Part shown: piece after piece, positions 34,080 to 45,046 of the stretch
Position numbering within the stretch: position 1 is the first letter of the stretch
How the letters are laid out: the number at the start of each line of letters is the position of its first letter
From: Termitomyces sp. T153
Lineage: Eukaryota > Basidiomycota > Agaricomycetes > Agaricales > Lyophyllaceae
DNA: 64,000 nucleotides
Assembly (NCBI GenBank): GCA_018296165.2
Contig: JACKQL020000027.1
Location: 682,001-746,000 of the forward strand
Reading direction: 5' to 3'
The notes under the pieces: model-generated
Told to the model about the DNA's origin: nothing
The model's input: the letters and a program-made list of their open reading frames with translations, nothing else
Databases searched by the model: none
Made by a program: the position numbers and the translations under genes

Positions 34080-35760
34080 GTATGATATTCCTATTGCCTG
34101 TGATACCTTTCTCACATACTTTCTCTTTTGCTAGTCAAAACAGTACACCTTTTGCTATCACCTTGAAGGTTCACTAGAAGCTGTCAATTGTCTTGCCTTT
34201 TCTCCCAATGGATAAAAATTGCTCTCTGGAGGTACTAATATTTTGTTTACTACTAAAAGAATTATTTGCTGATGGGGAGGCTGGTAGGCAATGATGATAC
34301 TATCAGAATCTGGGATCTCCCTGCCAGTCAGTGCATATGATCATACTGCAGCCAAAACTGGGCACAGATAATGTCAATTAAATGGCTCCATTGTGATTCA
34401 TCTCCAGAAGGCTTTTCTGATTGAGTTAGTATTGGTATTGGTCAAGAGTCTCATACTCTCTGCCCAAAGGCTACTGAAGGAATGGTGTGAAAATTTTCTT
34501 GTCTTTTTGATATGTATTCCTTGTATATTGACCAATTGACTAGAAATTCCTATAGAAAGAAGCAACAATGACATTTTCATTTGATGTCAATGATGCCATT
34601 GAAGCTCAGGCTTATGATAGTGTGAATAGAAGACTTGCATAAGCCGACATGTCAAACTTAGGAAGCTTGATTCTCCTCTGGGATGCCAAGCTGCATGCAG
34701 ATATTTCTTGTTCCCTCCAATTTTTTGGTCCTGGAAATTGTTATATACTCTCTGTGTTTCTTGAACAAGGCAAAATGTGAGTGCTTGCCAATTCTTAGAA
34801 ACACAATCCCATAACAAAAATTCTAGTGTTAGCTACATAGAGAGAATTAAATGATAGAATAGAGGCAATTTTTATTGGGTGGGATGTAAGTATTTGCATA
34901 TTACATTCCTTGGTGATACATGCTTATTTATATAGTGGAAATGTGGCCATCTCTCCTGATGAGAGTATTCTCCTTGTTGACAACCTTACAACAAATAATT
35001 TTAATCTCTATTATTTTTCTGCTGGCACCTTCATTACTTCCATACTATCAAAGGCAGCTCAATGGTTTGTAAAGAGTATCATTTTTGCTGAAGAAGGAAG
35101 AGTAGCTGTATGCAGAAGTGGTCAGCAATTTGTGCAAATCATTGATCTTACTTCACAAAGGAGATGTCAAGAGTTAGTCTCATATAATTGTGAGGATGTC
35201 CCTATTATTGTTTTTTACATGTTTCATCTCCTCCCAACTAGGTTCTGACATGTTCCAGACCATTGCAGCTGTAAGTCTTGGTGACCATTGGCATCTGATT
35301 GCTTGTGAGTCCTTGTTTAAGAAGCCCACAATTTATGTTTGGGAGAAAGTGATTAGTCAAGTCTTTTTTCCCAGCACCTTGACTCATTAATATTCATCAG
35401 GATCACTAATTTGATGAAAGAGCTGTGTCTGCTTCTCCCTTGATAGGATCTTGCAGTCAGTCTGGTAGATACTAACTCAACAAGAATCATAATATTCTGG
35501 ACACCTTTAGCATGTGGTTCTTTCAATTGCTGCCTATCATCCTGTTAGCAACTCATACTCTATGAATGCCTTATTTTTGGCAGGTGTGTTGCCCACTAGT
35601 CTTTTAAGAGTTTTTACTTATTGTTTTGTATGCTGCAGCTTATTGGAAAAGTTGAGAATACTGCTTATGCAGTCCAAGCATCAATCAATTTTTAATTTCA
35701 AGGTCCCATTTGTGATGCTTTGTCAAGTGTAGAGTTAACATCTTCAACAGCCAGTCCTAC
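34080..35760 (+). pseudogene. WD40-repeat protein fragment inside the CACTA-like element
   Basis: The plus strand shows two clear WD40 signatures: GSLEAVNCLAFSPNG at about 34165-34210, and NDDTIRIWDLP at about 34290-34320. After a stretch of broken frames it continues at 34910-35248 with SGNVAISPDESILLVDNLT and FAEEGRVAVCRSGQQFVQII, then PTIYVWEKV near 35340. These match the beta-propeller pattern of a group of basidiomycete WD40 proteins in which SPD..LLVDNLT recurs. WD40 propellers are protein-interaction scaffolds. Several stops and shifts make it a pseudogene. It may be a captured host gene carried as cargo. Confidence 0.6.
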
Positions 35761-36091
35761 AGTTGAGACAGAGACCTCCAGTAGCTTGCCTACTCTTGGT
35801 TTACATTGTATAAAGTAAGAAAAACCACTGTATAAACCAGATAAAAAAAGAAGCCATTTTGTGATAAGAATATAAACATTTGTCCTCCTGCCTAGTCACT
35901 CATAAGTATTGTGTTGTGGAGTTGAGCATTACTACTGACTCCATTATTGCTATGGATGGGTACAGCAAGAGGATGCCTGTGACAATGGAGTTGAGTATGA
36001 GGAAGAACATATATGACAATAACTGATAGGTTAAGTGATGTTGAGATAGACAGAAATTGCATCCTGGAGGGGATTAGTTAGGAGGAAAAGT

Positions 36092-36562
36092 AGCTATCAA
36101 CTCACCTCTCATGTCAACAAGTCAATGTGAACTCCCTTATCAACTCCCTGAGCTACTCATTGTTGAGTTGATTACTATTTATTTTGCAAATTTCTGTTGT
36201 ACATATTTTTCAGGGTTTCTTCCTTGTTTACAGAGACAAAAGGATATGTTTTTTTCTTGAGAAATACTTAAAGAGATAGTTGGACATTTTCCATCTCTGT
36301 TTCCAAGAGAAAATGATTTTCTTTATCTTATAGAAACTTTAAAATAAGGATTTATTAAATTTTCTATATGTTGCCATTGAAAAAAGGCTCAAAAAAAGGT
36401 AATATCTATACACTGGAAACACTTGGGAAATGAAGATCAACTTTTCTAAAAGTTTCTACAAAAAATTGCTTACATATTTACTCAAGAAAATTTACTTGGA
36501 AACTTGGTGACAGGTTTCCTGATCACTTTTTCCTTTGAAAACAGGTTCAGCTGCCAGCAGTG
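36092..36562 (-). repeat. Right terminal inverted repeat of the CACTA-like element
   Basis: 471 bp matching the left end in reverse complement, ending outward in CAGCTGCCAGCAGTG (36548-36562). It lacks the roughly 230-bp extra piece of the left repeat but has about 25 bp near 36320-36350 that the left one lacks. The target duplication CTC follows. Confidence 0.88.
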
Positions 36563-36565
36563 CTC

Positions 36566-37975
36566 ATCAACCATGCATTTGCTATTGGGGCAATTGACAA
36601 TTCCAGAGACAATCAACAGCCTCACCATACTCTCTAGGTCTTCCAGCACAGATACCACCCTTGTAGCAAGAAATAGCAATAGCAGCAATATTCTGAGCTA
36701 CAACCATGGCCCCAGACATTTATGCTGTGAAGTCTGTCATGCTCTTGGTCAATCATGCTGCAGCCATACCAAGCAATGGTGCATGCACCCAGGGGGAAGG
36801 ATGGCAGGAAGAACCATCAAGGAATCCAAGCTTGCATGCAGGGCTGCATAGGGAGGTAAGTTTAGGACAGGAAGAGCCCAAGGAAATGCACATACACTCA
36901 AGAATGAGGTAGCAGTAAAAGGTCTTGATGGCCAAGCATACATTGTTAACTTATCACATCTTCAAAAGATACAACTAGACAGTGTCACACCTAAATCAAA
37001 CAAATTTGTAGGTGTGGCTTTAACCAATACAAATTTGACTGAACTAAATAGCAAGGCTTCATGGTTAACATCAACAACAATATTAAACTGAGAGCATCAG
37101 TGGACTAGAACAAATACACAGTCCCTTCCATCCTTGTCACAACAGTTGTAGCACTACTCAACCAATCTGAATGCAACCCAATTGTATTTCTCACTAAAAA
37201 ACCTTTCTACATCAATTTGGGAGCCACAGCTTATATTTTATGCTTGAGCCTATTCACTCTGTCACATTAAGGGGGTTGGATGGTCATCTGTTGCTGCAGT
37301 AGGTGTTAGAAAAATCTGTCTCCATGTTCAAGGGAAAGTGGAGATCAAACTCCAAAATGTGCTTTATATCCCTAAGTCATCTGTATGCCTAATCTCAGTC
37401 AGCACCCTAGCCATTTACATGCACTCATCCATCATCTTCAACAAGAAGGGTGTCATTATCACTGATTCTAGCAGTGGCACACTACTTGCAGCAGGACCTC
37501 TCATTTCAGAACAACAACTATACACACTAGATCTCCAGAACACCCTAACCAAACATGCTCTCTTTATTTAATACCCCATCAACCTCAATACCTGGCACTG
37601 GCACCTTGGCCACATGAACTATCAAGTAATGACAACTATGGCATTTGCCAGCTTGCTTCCAGGTACATTCTCAGCCTCTTTCCTTGTATAACTAAAGTGA
37701 GACTTTTGTATTTTTGGAAAGCAGATGAGAACTCCAGTCCCTAAGGTACAGGAGGAAGGGTGTAGATAAATGGACATGTTGGACATAATCTGGATAGATC
37801 TAGCAGGACCTATGAGTGTACAGTCTCAAATAGGCAACAAATATATGATGGATATTGTCAATGATTATACCAACATGCCATAGTCCATTCTGCTTAAATC
37901 TAAGTCAGATGCACTTCTAGCACTTAAGACATGGGAAAGGGCCTGGAAGCATGCTGTACAAACTATATAGGCTAG
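36566..37975 (+). pseudogene. Copia-1 gag C-terminus, protease, pre-integrase and integrase N-terminus
   Basis: This continues the gag frame from 9106. A zinc-knuckle-like cluster lies at about 36715-36815 (CEVCHALGQSCCSHTKQWC). The protease region follows near 37205, where the usual DSGA has become NLGA (FYINLGATAYIL), so the catalytic Asp is gone. The frame at 37338-37571 covers the rest of the protease and the pre-integrase region (NVLYIPKSSVCLISV), with WHWHLGHMNYQ near 37590. The integrase core begins at about 37780 (DIIWIDLAGPMSVQ, YMMDIVNDYTNMP) and stops abruptly at AWKHAVQT around 37970. The rest of the gene is found inverted at 41205 and below. Confidence 0.8.
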
Positions 37976-37979
37976 AAGG

Positions 37980-38475
37980 ATGGATGGAAAGAATTAAAAA
38001 AATGAGATACTGGGAAATTAACAAGGAAGTTTTAATTTTAGATGCAAACAATTACAATCAAACACCAATATCCAGAGCTTTTCTAATAGTTCTTGGTACT
38101 GTTAAACCTATATTAAAAAGATAGGAATATTGTGATGTCAACTCATCCTGTTCTCTGAAAGAAGTTCAGAAGGGTTTGATTATTTGCCAATTAAAAGAGT
38201 ATGTGAGTTGGGTTTAAACTTAAAATTCAAAAAAAATAAAAGTATGGAAAGAACTAAAGTACTATCAAATAATAGCAGATTTATGAATACTGATGAAATT
38301 GCCACACTGGATGCACTTTGACCTTTTGCAGAGGAACTTCAATCTGTTTAAGTTGAAAGATTAGCTTTAGCTATTAATGATAAGTTGAATACATATATAT
38401 AGTGGAGTACTATATGATTAAAATAACCAATGGATCTTAACTACAGGAGTAAAAAATCTAACATTGTGAAATATA
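37980..38475 (+). other. AT-rich block reading best with TGA as tryptophan (mitochondrial or plasmid-like)
   Basis: On the plus strand the segment DANNYNQTPISRAFLIVLGT (about 38040-38100) and, in another frame, FDYLPIKRVCELGLNLKFKK and NNSRFMNTDEIATLDAL (about 38178-38320) look coding. In-frame TGA codons occur where Trp would fit (LDAL.PFAEEL, WSTI.LK). Next to Copia-1 this was originally the right flank of the insertion. Reading across the joined flanks (38475 to the complement of 8009), one frame stays open for over 60 codons. This suggests nuclear insertion of mitochondrial or mitochondrial-plasmid DNA. The exact gene is not recognised. Confidence 0.4.
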
Positions 38476-38480
38476 GGTTT

Positions 38481-38829
38481 TATTAGAACCTTATGATGCT
38501 ATTACACTAAGTGATAAGTATATATCCTCAGTCAAATATAAGTGACTGATAATTCATCATACCTGAATGATAAGTAAATGTGTATCTATGGTATGATATC
38601 AGAGTCCATTGTGTGTGATATGTGATAAAGTAACTCACCCTCAGTCAAATACAAGTGACTGAGAGTATTGTATATGAGGTACTTGTATATATAAATGTCT
38701 ATAGACAATAGGAGACAATGGTGTCATTGTAGTGTAGTAGAAGGTCAGGAGATGTCCTTGTGTTACAGAGTCAGGCATGATATGAGGTTGATGGTGCATT
38801 GATCTAGTGTATTGACTGGAGTCCTAACA
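38481..38829 (-). repeat. Copia-1 3' LTR, inverted
   Basis: Read on the minus strand it starts TGTTAGGACTCC at 38829 and ends GGTTCTAATA at 38481, matching the 5' LTR at 8010-8362 in opposite orientation. The adjacent 38476-38480 gives AAACC on the minus strand, identical to the 5-bp sequence before the 5' LTR. A purine-rich GTGAGGAGGAG on the minus strand precedes it and fits the polypurine tract. Both LTRs therefore belong to one insertion, and this half was later inverted. Confidence 0.88.
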
Positions 38830-41205
38830 CTCCTCCTCACTATAAAGCTCATTCTCTCCTCCTTGCATGGAGTCACATTATGGGAGTCTTAACAATGTAT
38901 GCAGGCAGTTAAATTGGATTGATGAAGGGCTTTGGTAACTAGGCCAGCTGCATTGTATTTTGTGTTGATGTATTGTATGCATATTATGTTTGATTGGGCT
39001 TTGTAAGGAAATGAGTGTTCTACAGATAAACCCAACAGAAGGCAAGCAGATACAAGCAACAAGCAAGAGTCAAAGGAGCATGGAGTGATTAAGAGTTGGG
39101 CAAGGGGTGAGCATAGCAAGCCAAAGATGAGCAACACTGGAGCTCTTACAGTCAGATCAATAGATAGGCCAGGAGAACACTGCTATTGTTTGGTCAGAGA
39201 ATATTCTATCTTGCTGACCAGCTTATATACTACATCCATGGCTATGCTATGACTAATGCTATCTGTGGTAAGTGGCCTGGGTATGCTAAGCAGTAATGAC
39301 AAAAAAGGAGAAATAGAGTCTGATGACTACAAAGGGCTGACTAATACTGACTGAAGGGTGCAGGGGCTTGGCAGTCAGTCAATTAGATGTGCTAGAGATG
39401 ATGATACACCTATGACTAAGGCCAGGTAGAGTTGGAGTTACTCATTGGAGTTAACCAATGGGATTGTCCTCTTACAGGCATGTTCCCTGAGAAAATGGTA
39501 CTTAATATCAATGTCTTCATGCAAGTATAGGGTGGGATCTTCAAAGAGCTTGATGGCAGCATTATTGTTGCAGAGGATAGTGGTGGTTTGCTGGTGATAT
39601 CATATCCAATTCCTTTCAATAGAGCTTGGAGCCATATACATTCTGAAACCCCATCTAACTATGTTATTATTGAGCTTTTGGTTTCAGATATGTCCTGCTT
39701 GTTTCATCCTATAGAGACCTCATAGCAGGCAGCATACATATTCTCCTTACCAGGTTCCTTGAAGCCTTCTGGCTATTTCATATACTGGATTTTATTGTCA
39801 GAAAGTAGCCCATCTAAGAAGGTGGTCTTCATATCTATTTGTGTAGTGTTCCAACCCTGGGCTGCTCTAAATAAAGTAGGACTCACAATGACTCCATAGT
39901 TCCAACCATAAACTTGTTTATACTATTTGAACATGAGTCTGACATTAAATTGTATGGCTTTTTCATATTCATCATTTTTGATTTTGAAAACAGGCCTGCC
40001 CTTTCAAACCTTCTGTCCAGCTGCTACTCTTGCTTCTTAGAACCAGCTTTTAAATACTCATGTCCTTAAGCAATTTGAGTTCTTTTTTGTATGCCTCTCT
40101 CTATTGTTTTGCATTCAAAGATAGCTGTGCCTCTTTCTATGTGCAAGGCTCATCTCCAAGATCAAGGGACATAGGATTTTCTAGGGATTTGGCAGTGTAT
40201 AGAAGGCATTCCAAGTCTTCAATAAATGCTATATTGGCAGTGTCAACATCATTATGGGCTGCATTTTCAATGGTCACAGCATTTTCATTATTTGGAATAG
40301 GTGGTAGCAGTGGCACAGCACGTTGGTTTTCAGCAATGTTGTGTTCTTGCACCACCAGCTGATCTTGTCTCCTCTCTGCCCTGCTACTCTGATTTGCTCA
40401 CTCAACTCTTGTGACTCTTGTACTGCACATTCTAGCCTGGTAATCAGTAGGTTGTCTGATCAGCTCCATGCTGAGGGCATGAGTATTCAACCTAATTGTC
40501 TTGGTCCAGCAGCTTGTTGTTCTTTAGGTAATGGCTCTTCAATACATGCCTTAATAATGTTCTCCAAAAGTACATGTGCTTCATCTTTGTCATCAATGGT
40601 AAAGGGAGCCTCCTTTGCAGGATCCTAATGGCTCTTCAGCTGATTTATTATTTACTATTTTATGAGAGACCAAAATGGGGTGGCCATCATGTCTTTCAAG
40701 AAATTTTATGTGGTAAGATTTGTATATTTTGCATGTTCTTGAGTTGTAACAATAATATACTTGGAGTTCTGTCTGTACCCAATAAGGACACACTCTATTT
40801 CCTGCTCATGCAGTTTTGGACTGTGCTGGTTTTGTATTAATATAAACACTTTGCAGCTACATGTATGAGTAGTCTGGAATGTGCTTATGCCAGAGTTGGA
40901 AAGGTGTTTTCTCACCAAGTGACTTGGTTGGAGTCTTGACATGTAGGTGTGTTGCAGTTAAATAGAACTCATCCCATAGTGACTCAGAACATTTTGAAGC
41001 TAGGTGCATGGTTTGTGCTTTGCCTTGCAAGGTTCTGTGCATTTGTTCAACATGCCCAAGATGTGCAGATGTGTATAGTGCTCCATACTCATATTGTGAT
41101 CTTGTAGATGAGGGCTAGGCACATATTGTTACTTTTGAGTTTGTTGTCATGTCCTGTGCAAAATATACCAACCTTTTTCCAGTTTCTAGTTCTCAATCCA
41201 TTTGG
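38830..41205 (-). pseudogene. Copia-1 3' half, inverted: integrase C-terminus, RT, RNase H
   Basis: On the minus strand from about 41205 the frame resumes just where the integrase at 37975 stops (NWKKVGIF...). It continues through SAHLGHVEQMHRTLQGKA, LASKCSESLWDEFYLTATHL and FQLWHKHIPDYSYM (about 41100-40857), then IGYRQNSKYIIV and the linker EDLECLLYTAKSLENPMSL (40300-40140). RT fragments at about 39900-39640 include YMKQPEGFKEPGKE and YRMKQAGH, but the YVDD palm is missing through an internal deletion. RNase H follows at 39620-39400 (LCNNNAAIKLFEDPTL, DIKYHFLREHACK). Between 39400 and the LTR I see only untranslated sequence. Confidence 0.78.
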
Positions 41206-41209
41206 TGCA

Positions 41210-44200
41210 ATCTTCATAAGCAGAGCTTGCCAGACATTCAAATGTGGCCTTTCAATTCTACCATTAGCTGGATTGTTGTAGAGTGAAATGATTATGCCCT
41301 AATTCCATATTTCTTTTCTAACCAAGCTGTAATGTGTTTGAATTGTCCAGCATTATCTGTAATAATTTCAGCAATACATTCTCAACAACAAATTACATCT
41401 TCAAACAACCATTGTCTAATGGTTTTATCTTTTGGGGGCATGGTGGCTCAGCTGGCACTATTGTGTCTCAAAGCAGGTCACCTGACTTGGTGCAAGGTTG
41501 GGGTTTTGACTCTAGCTGAGTGCACTTGTGTGGAAAACACCTTAGACATCACATGGGTTATTTCAACACTGCTGAGAAGCCACTGCCCGTTCACATGCTC
41601 TTAGGAAGGCTTTGTTGGTCAGGCCATAAGGAATTACCTAACACTATTAGCACATGGGCACAAAAATGCAATGTCACCACTGATCACATATCTAGAAAGA
41701 AAAGGAAAGGGTTCCCTGGTGCAGCAAATAGAGAGGGGTGAAAACTGTAGCCTAGTGCAAGTAGGTCTGAAAAAGGAAGGTGTCAAGATGTTCTAGAGCC
41801 TGTTTGCCAAAGTATTGTGTGACCCCCACCTAGTCATCCAACCATTAGGTGGTTTGAAACTCACACCAGATCTGATGTCAAGAATCTAGAAATAGTGAGT
41901 GCCTGGAACTATGCTAAACAAAGCATAGAGTCTGGAATCAGGGATGGGAGTTGTGACCCATGCATTGAAGAGTGTAAAAGAGGGTATTAGTAAGAATGGC
42001 ATGTCAATGGCAGATAGTATAGGAACTTATGTGAGGGCTCTATGAACTTTGAAAGGATCAAACCATAGTAAAGTGGCTATAGGGCATAATTGGCAGGCTT
42101 GAAAAGGCCTTGGACCAGAATACCTTAGGTAGTGGATGTAAATCACATTTGTACATACTGTGGGAGAGGACATAGGGCAAGGTTCTAACACTCCCTTGAA
42201 AAAAATAGGAGAAAACAAACAAACAAACAAATGATTCTCTTTTCTTAAAGGTTTGCCTTCTATCCATGATAGTAAAGCACAGTGCCTATAAACAATGTAT
42301 TGACATCTATTTGAGGCTGGTGTCATGTGCATGGTATTAATATGAATGGTTTGAAATATGAAAGGTGTGTAAGTAACTGTAGGTGCTCTGTTCACCACTG
42401 TCTTCTGACAAATTTGACAATTATGACAAGTCCCTACATACTACTGTACATCATTATCCAATCCAGGCTACTAAAACCTTTCTTAAATCAACATCTTGGT
42501 GGCATAAACACCTCAATGTCCCAAAGCATCATGTGCAGACTTGAGCATAAACATACAGTGGTCAATATTAACTACTAGCCTGTCTATTGCTTCACTGCTA
42601 TACTTATACAACTATCTTTTTTAGTCAAAGAGAAATTGTCTAGCAAACTTCTTGACTTTTCTGGCTCACACTCTGGTAAGTTAGTAGGTTCAGCCCCAGG
42701 ACTCCATAGCCAAGTTTTAACAAATGGTAACAAATTATTCCAGTCTTCTCCCTCACTTTTCTTCCAATGTGCCATATAAGTTTGTGTGTCTTCCATACTT
42801 TCTCCTTCACCATCTGCAGACAACAAAGGCATGGTGAGAGACAAGACTGCTACTGGATCCAGTTTGTCAGCTTATAGCTTTCTTATTACAGCCTCTCTAA
42901 GAGTTTGTTCCTGCAAATGTGCCTAGTGTAACTCCTAAGTGAAATCTGACACTTCTTGAGCTCTTTCACATAAGTATTCTCTTCTAGTGTCAATCTAATT
43001 TTCAAACTTCTGGAGCTCTAAAGGCTTCTTCTCCTGCTATCCTGGAACATTATTATCTCTATTAGAATACTCAAAATTTACGGACTTTAGTTCATCCACT
43101 AGTTCTAGATCAACTGATTGATACTCTTCATCCCTGGCTGCTTTGTCCTTCTGGATAAACTATCTACACTGAAAGTCTTTTTGAAAACATGCCATAGGAT
43201 AAAATGATAGAGCAACAAATCTTTTATCCACCTCATCATAGTAGCATTGGGCCCTACACTAGAGTTACTTAACATCTCCTTCAAATATTTAGCATCAGTT
43301 TCCACCACCAACTTCCTACAGCCAACCAGCCAATACTTGTTAGCTTGCAATGTCCTCATCAAACCATATAACTCTTGTTTTGGTTGTGAAAACCTTGCTT
43401 CTTGCTCATTAAAGATAATTGAGCCCTAACTTGTCACAAGTGCATTGTTTTGGATTGGTAGGATGTTCTTGGAAAATTCCAAATCCTACAGCCATCCAAG
43501 ATGTGTCTACAGACAATACTACAGCTCCCTCTGACTCATAATCTATGGGTTTCAAAGGAGCACTCTCAGCTAATAACTTCTTCTCCTTGCCATAGCAGCA
43601 CACTGCTCTTTTCCCATACAAAGATACATATTCTGAGTCAAACTATTGATGATGGCTGCTATTTTAGCATAGTCTTTGATGAAGATTCTAAAGGTACCAC
43701 AAGTACTCAAGAATGATCTCACCTCTGACTTGCCTCTACAATCTCCCCAACCCATCACAATCAAATCTCTTGGTCTCTGGCTTCTGTCCTTTATAGAAAC
43801 ACCCATGACCAACTACCACTATCTCATCTGCACAAACTACCAACTTCTTTTCTGAAAATGTACTCCCTGCATATTTGATTTGTTGGAGTATCTGCATGTA
43901 TTTCCATACAATGATCTGATACCAGGATTTTCAAGTATCACCTCATATCTACCATCAAGCAACTCATATTGAGTTGGAGGTCCTCTAATTGGTACATTAT
44001 CAATATATGGCTAAGAAACATGGGGAATCTCATTCTTTAAAATGAAAGTAATATCATCATGGAAGATAGGCACAGAGTTAGTCCATCCCATAGGGAGTGT
44101 GACCAATTTTAAAGCACTAAAAGGAGTCTGGAATGTAGTATAATCTCTAGATTTTACATCCAAAACCCTCTCATCATATCCAACATAAAGATCAAAGATC

Positions 44201-45027
44201 CCACTACAAGCACAACCAGCAAAATGACCAGCCAACTCCTTAGTTGCTGGTGGCAACCCTGAGTGAGCAATTGTCACTTTGTTCAAAGGTTCTAGGCTAT
44301 GGACTATACAAAGACTTATTCCATCCTTTTTTAACACAGTGAACTATTAAGAATGATAAAAAGAATTTGATGGCTCATGGACTCCTGCTTCAAAATTCTT
44401 CAATGCTCATAGTGTGTGTGGTATCACAGGCATGACTACCTCTTCCTTGAGTCTTCTCCTTTGTGAATCATCTCATGTAAAAGTCTCATTCTGTCAAATG
44501 ATGCACTAACTTCTTCTCTTCTGGCCACAAAAAATCATCATTATGAGCTTGATCAATGATTTCTTTGCACTTTGCAGCATACTTTGCAGTTTATATAAAC
44601 TCTAGTGGTTTAGGACTCAACTGTGGTATATTTGCTAAAGGATTACCAATAATATGTCTCTCTATCCTAAACACATCAGGAGAAGTTCCCAAAACTGATT
44701 TAACCTTTCTGGCTACTGATTTGTATTTACCAAATACTTGTGCTATCTCCTACATACCTGCTTCTGACCTTAAGCTCTCCTGCTTCTGCAGAAAACCTTC
44801 CAACTCCCTAGGATCCTCTGACAGCTGTCCATTTAAATAAGCAGACAGTGTTTTCTCATCCTTTCCCTTTATATCCTTGGCTAGTAGCAAAGGCCTGCAA
44901 GTATACATCCCTTGACTAATTCTTACTAAATCCACTGTTTTGGATAGTGTATCCAGTAAGCACCACTCCCATTAGTCTCCAAAACTCACAGTTATCTCTC
45001 CCTAATCATTAACTAAATTCTCAAGAC
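41210..45027 (-). pseudogene. Gypsy-2 pol fragment (minus strand), interrupted by a SINE-like insertion
   Basis: The minus strand carries, in order, a pre-RT segment (44935-44750, KDEKTLSAYLNGQLSEDPRE), RT (44337-43900: VGYDERVLDVKSRDYTTFQT, LVTLPMGWTNSVPIFHDDI, and the catalytic box reading PYIDN instead of PYIDD), RNase H (43621-43105: VLSVDTSWMAVGFGIFQ, VETDAKYLKEMLS) and integrase (42398-42235: HINTMHMTPASNRCQYIVY; then 41420-41215: WLFEDVICC, EIITDNAGQFKHITAWLEKK, NNPANGRIERPHLNVWQALL). The integrase is split between RKEN and KTIRQWLFED by the insertion at 41433-42231. The 3' end is lost at the Copia-1 inversion junction, and the 5' end is lost at the LINE poly(A). No LTRs were found. 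Confidence 0.8.
41433..42231 (+). repeat. SINE-like insertion with Pol III-type box A and (CAAA)n tail
   Basis: This element splits the Gypsy-2 integrase. Near its left end is TGGCTCAGCTGG (41444-41455), a perfect match to the tRNA box A consensus. A box-B-like GGTTTTGACTCT follows at 41502-41513, about 58 bp away. The right end is A-rich and finishes in a CAAA repeat (42198-42231), like a SINE 3' tail. The host frame resumes on both sides (RKEN on the right; DKTIRQWLFED on the left). Similar AAAAGA-type sequence on both sides may be a target duplication but is imperfect. At about 800 bp it is long for a SINE. An alternative is a small LTR-type element, since GGTTCTAACA ends at 42190. Confidence 0.45.
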
Positions 45028-45046
45028 TTTTTTTTTTTTTTTTTTT
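45028..45046 (-). repeat. LINE poly(A) tail
   Basis: Nineteen consecutive T on the plus strand (A on the minus strand) directly follow the minus-strand LINE 3' region. They mark the 3' end of the element where it inserted next to Gypsy-2 sequence. Confidence 0.75.

Larger units (their letters stand above)
9107..36562 (+). mobile_element. Giant CACTA-like (Plavaka/EnSpm-type) DNA transposon, 27,456 bp
   Basis: Both ends read CACTGCTGGCAGCTG inward. The left flank CTC (9104-9106) is repeated at 36563-36565, matching the 3-bp target duplication of the CACTA superfamily. The ends continue as long inverted repeats of several hundred bp. Removing the element restores the Copia-1 gag reading frame exactly. 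Inside are a Plavaka/Tnp2-like transposase on the plus strand (about 26580-30171), a minus-strand coiled-coil gene interrupted by Gypsy-1, a RING-finger gene fragment, a WD40 gene fragment and several unknown ORFs. Without Gypsy-1 the element would be about 17.6 kb. All its genes carry stops or frameshifts, so it is unlikely to move by its own enzyme now. Confidence 0.9.

Noticed and set aside
41433..42190. Solo LTR in the Gypsy-2 integrase (TG..CA ends)
   Set aside because: The 5-bp flanks do not match, and the A-rich CAAA tail plus box A fit a SINE-like element better. The LTR reading remains as an alternative.
42327..42578. Plus-strand 83-codon ORF
   Set aside because: It overlaps the minus-strand Gypsy-2 integrase region and shows no motif of its own.
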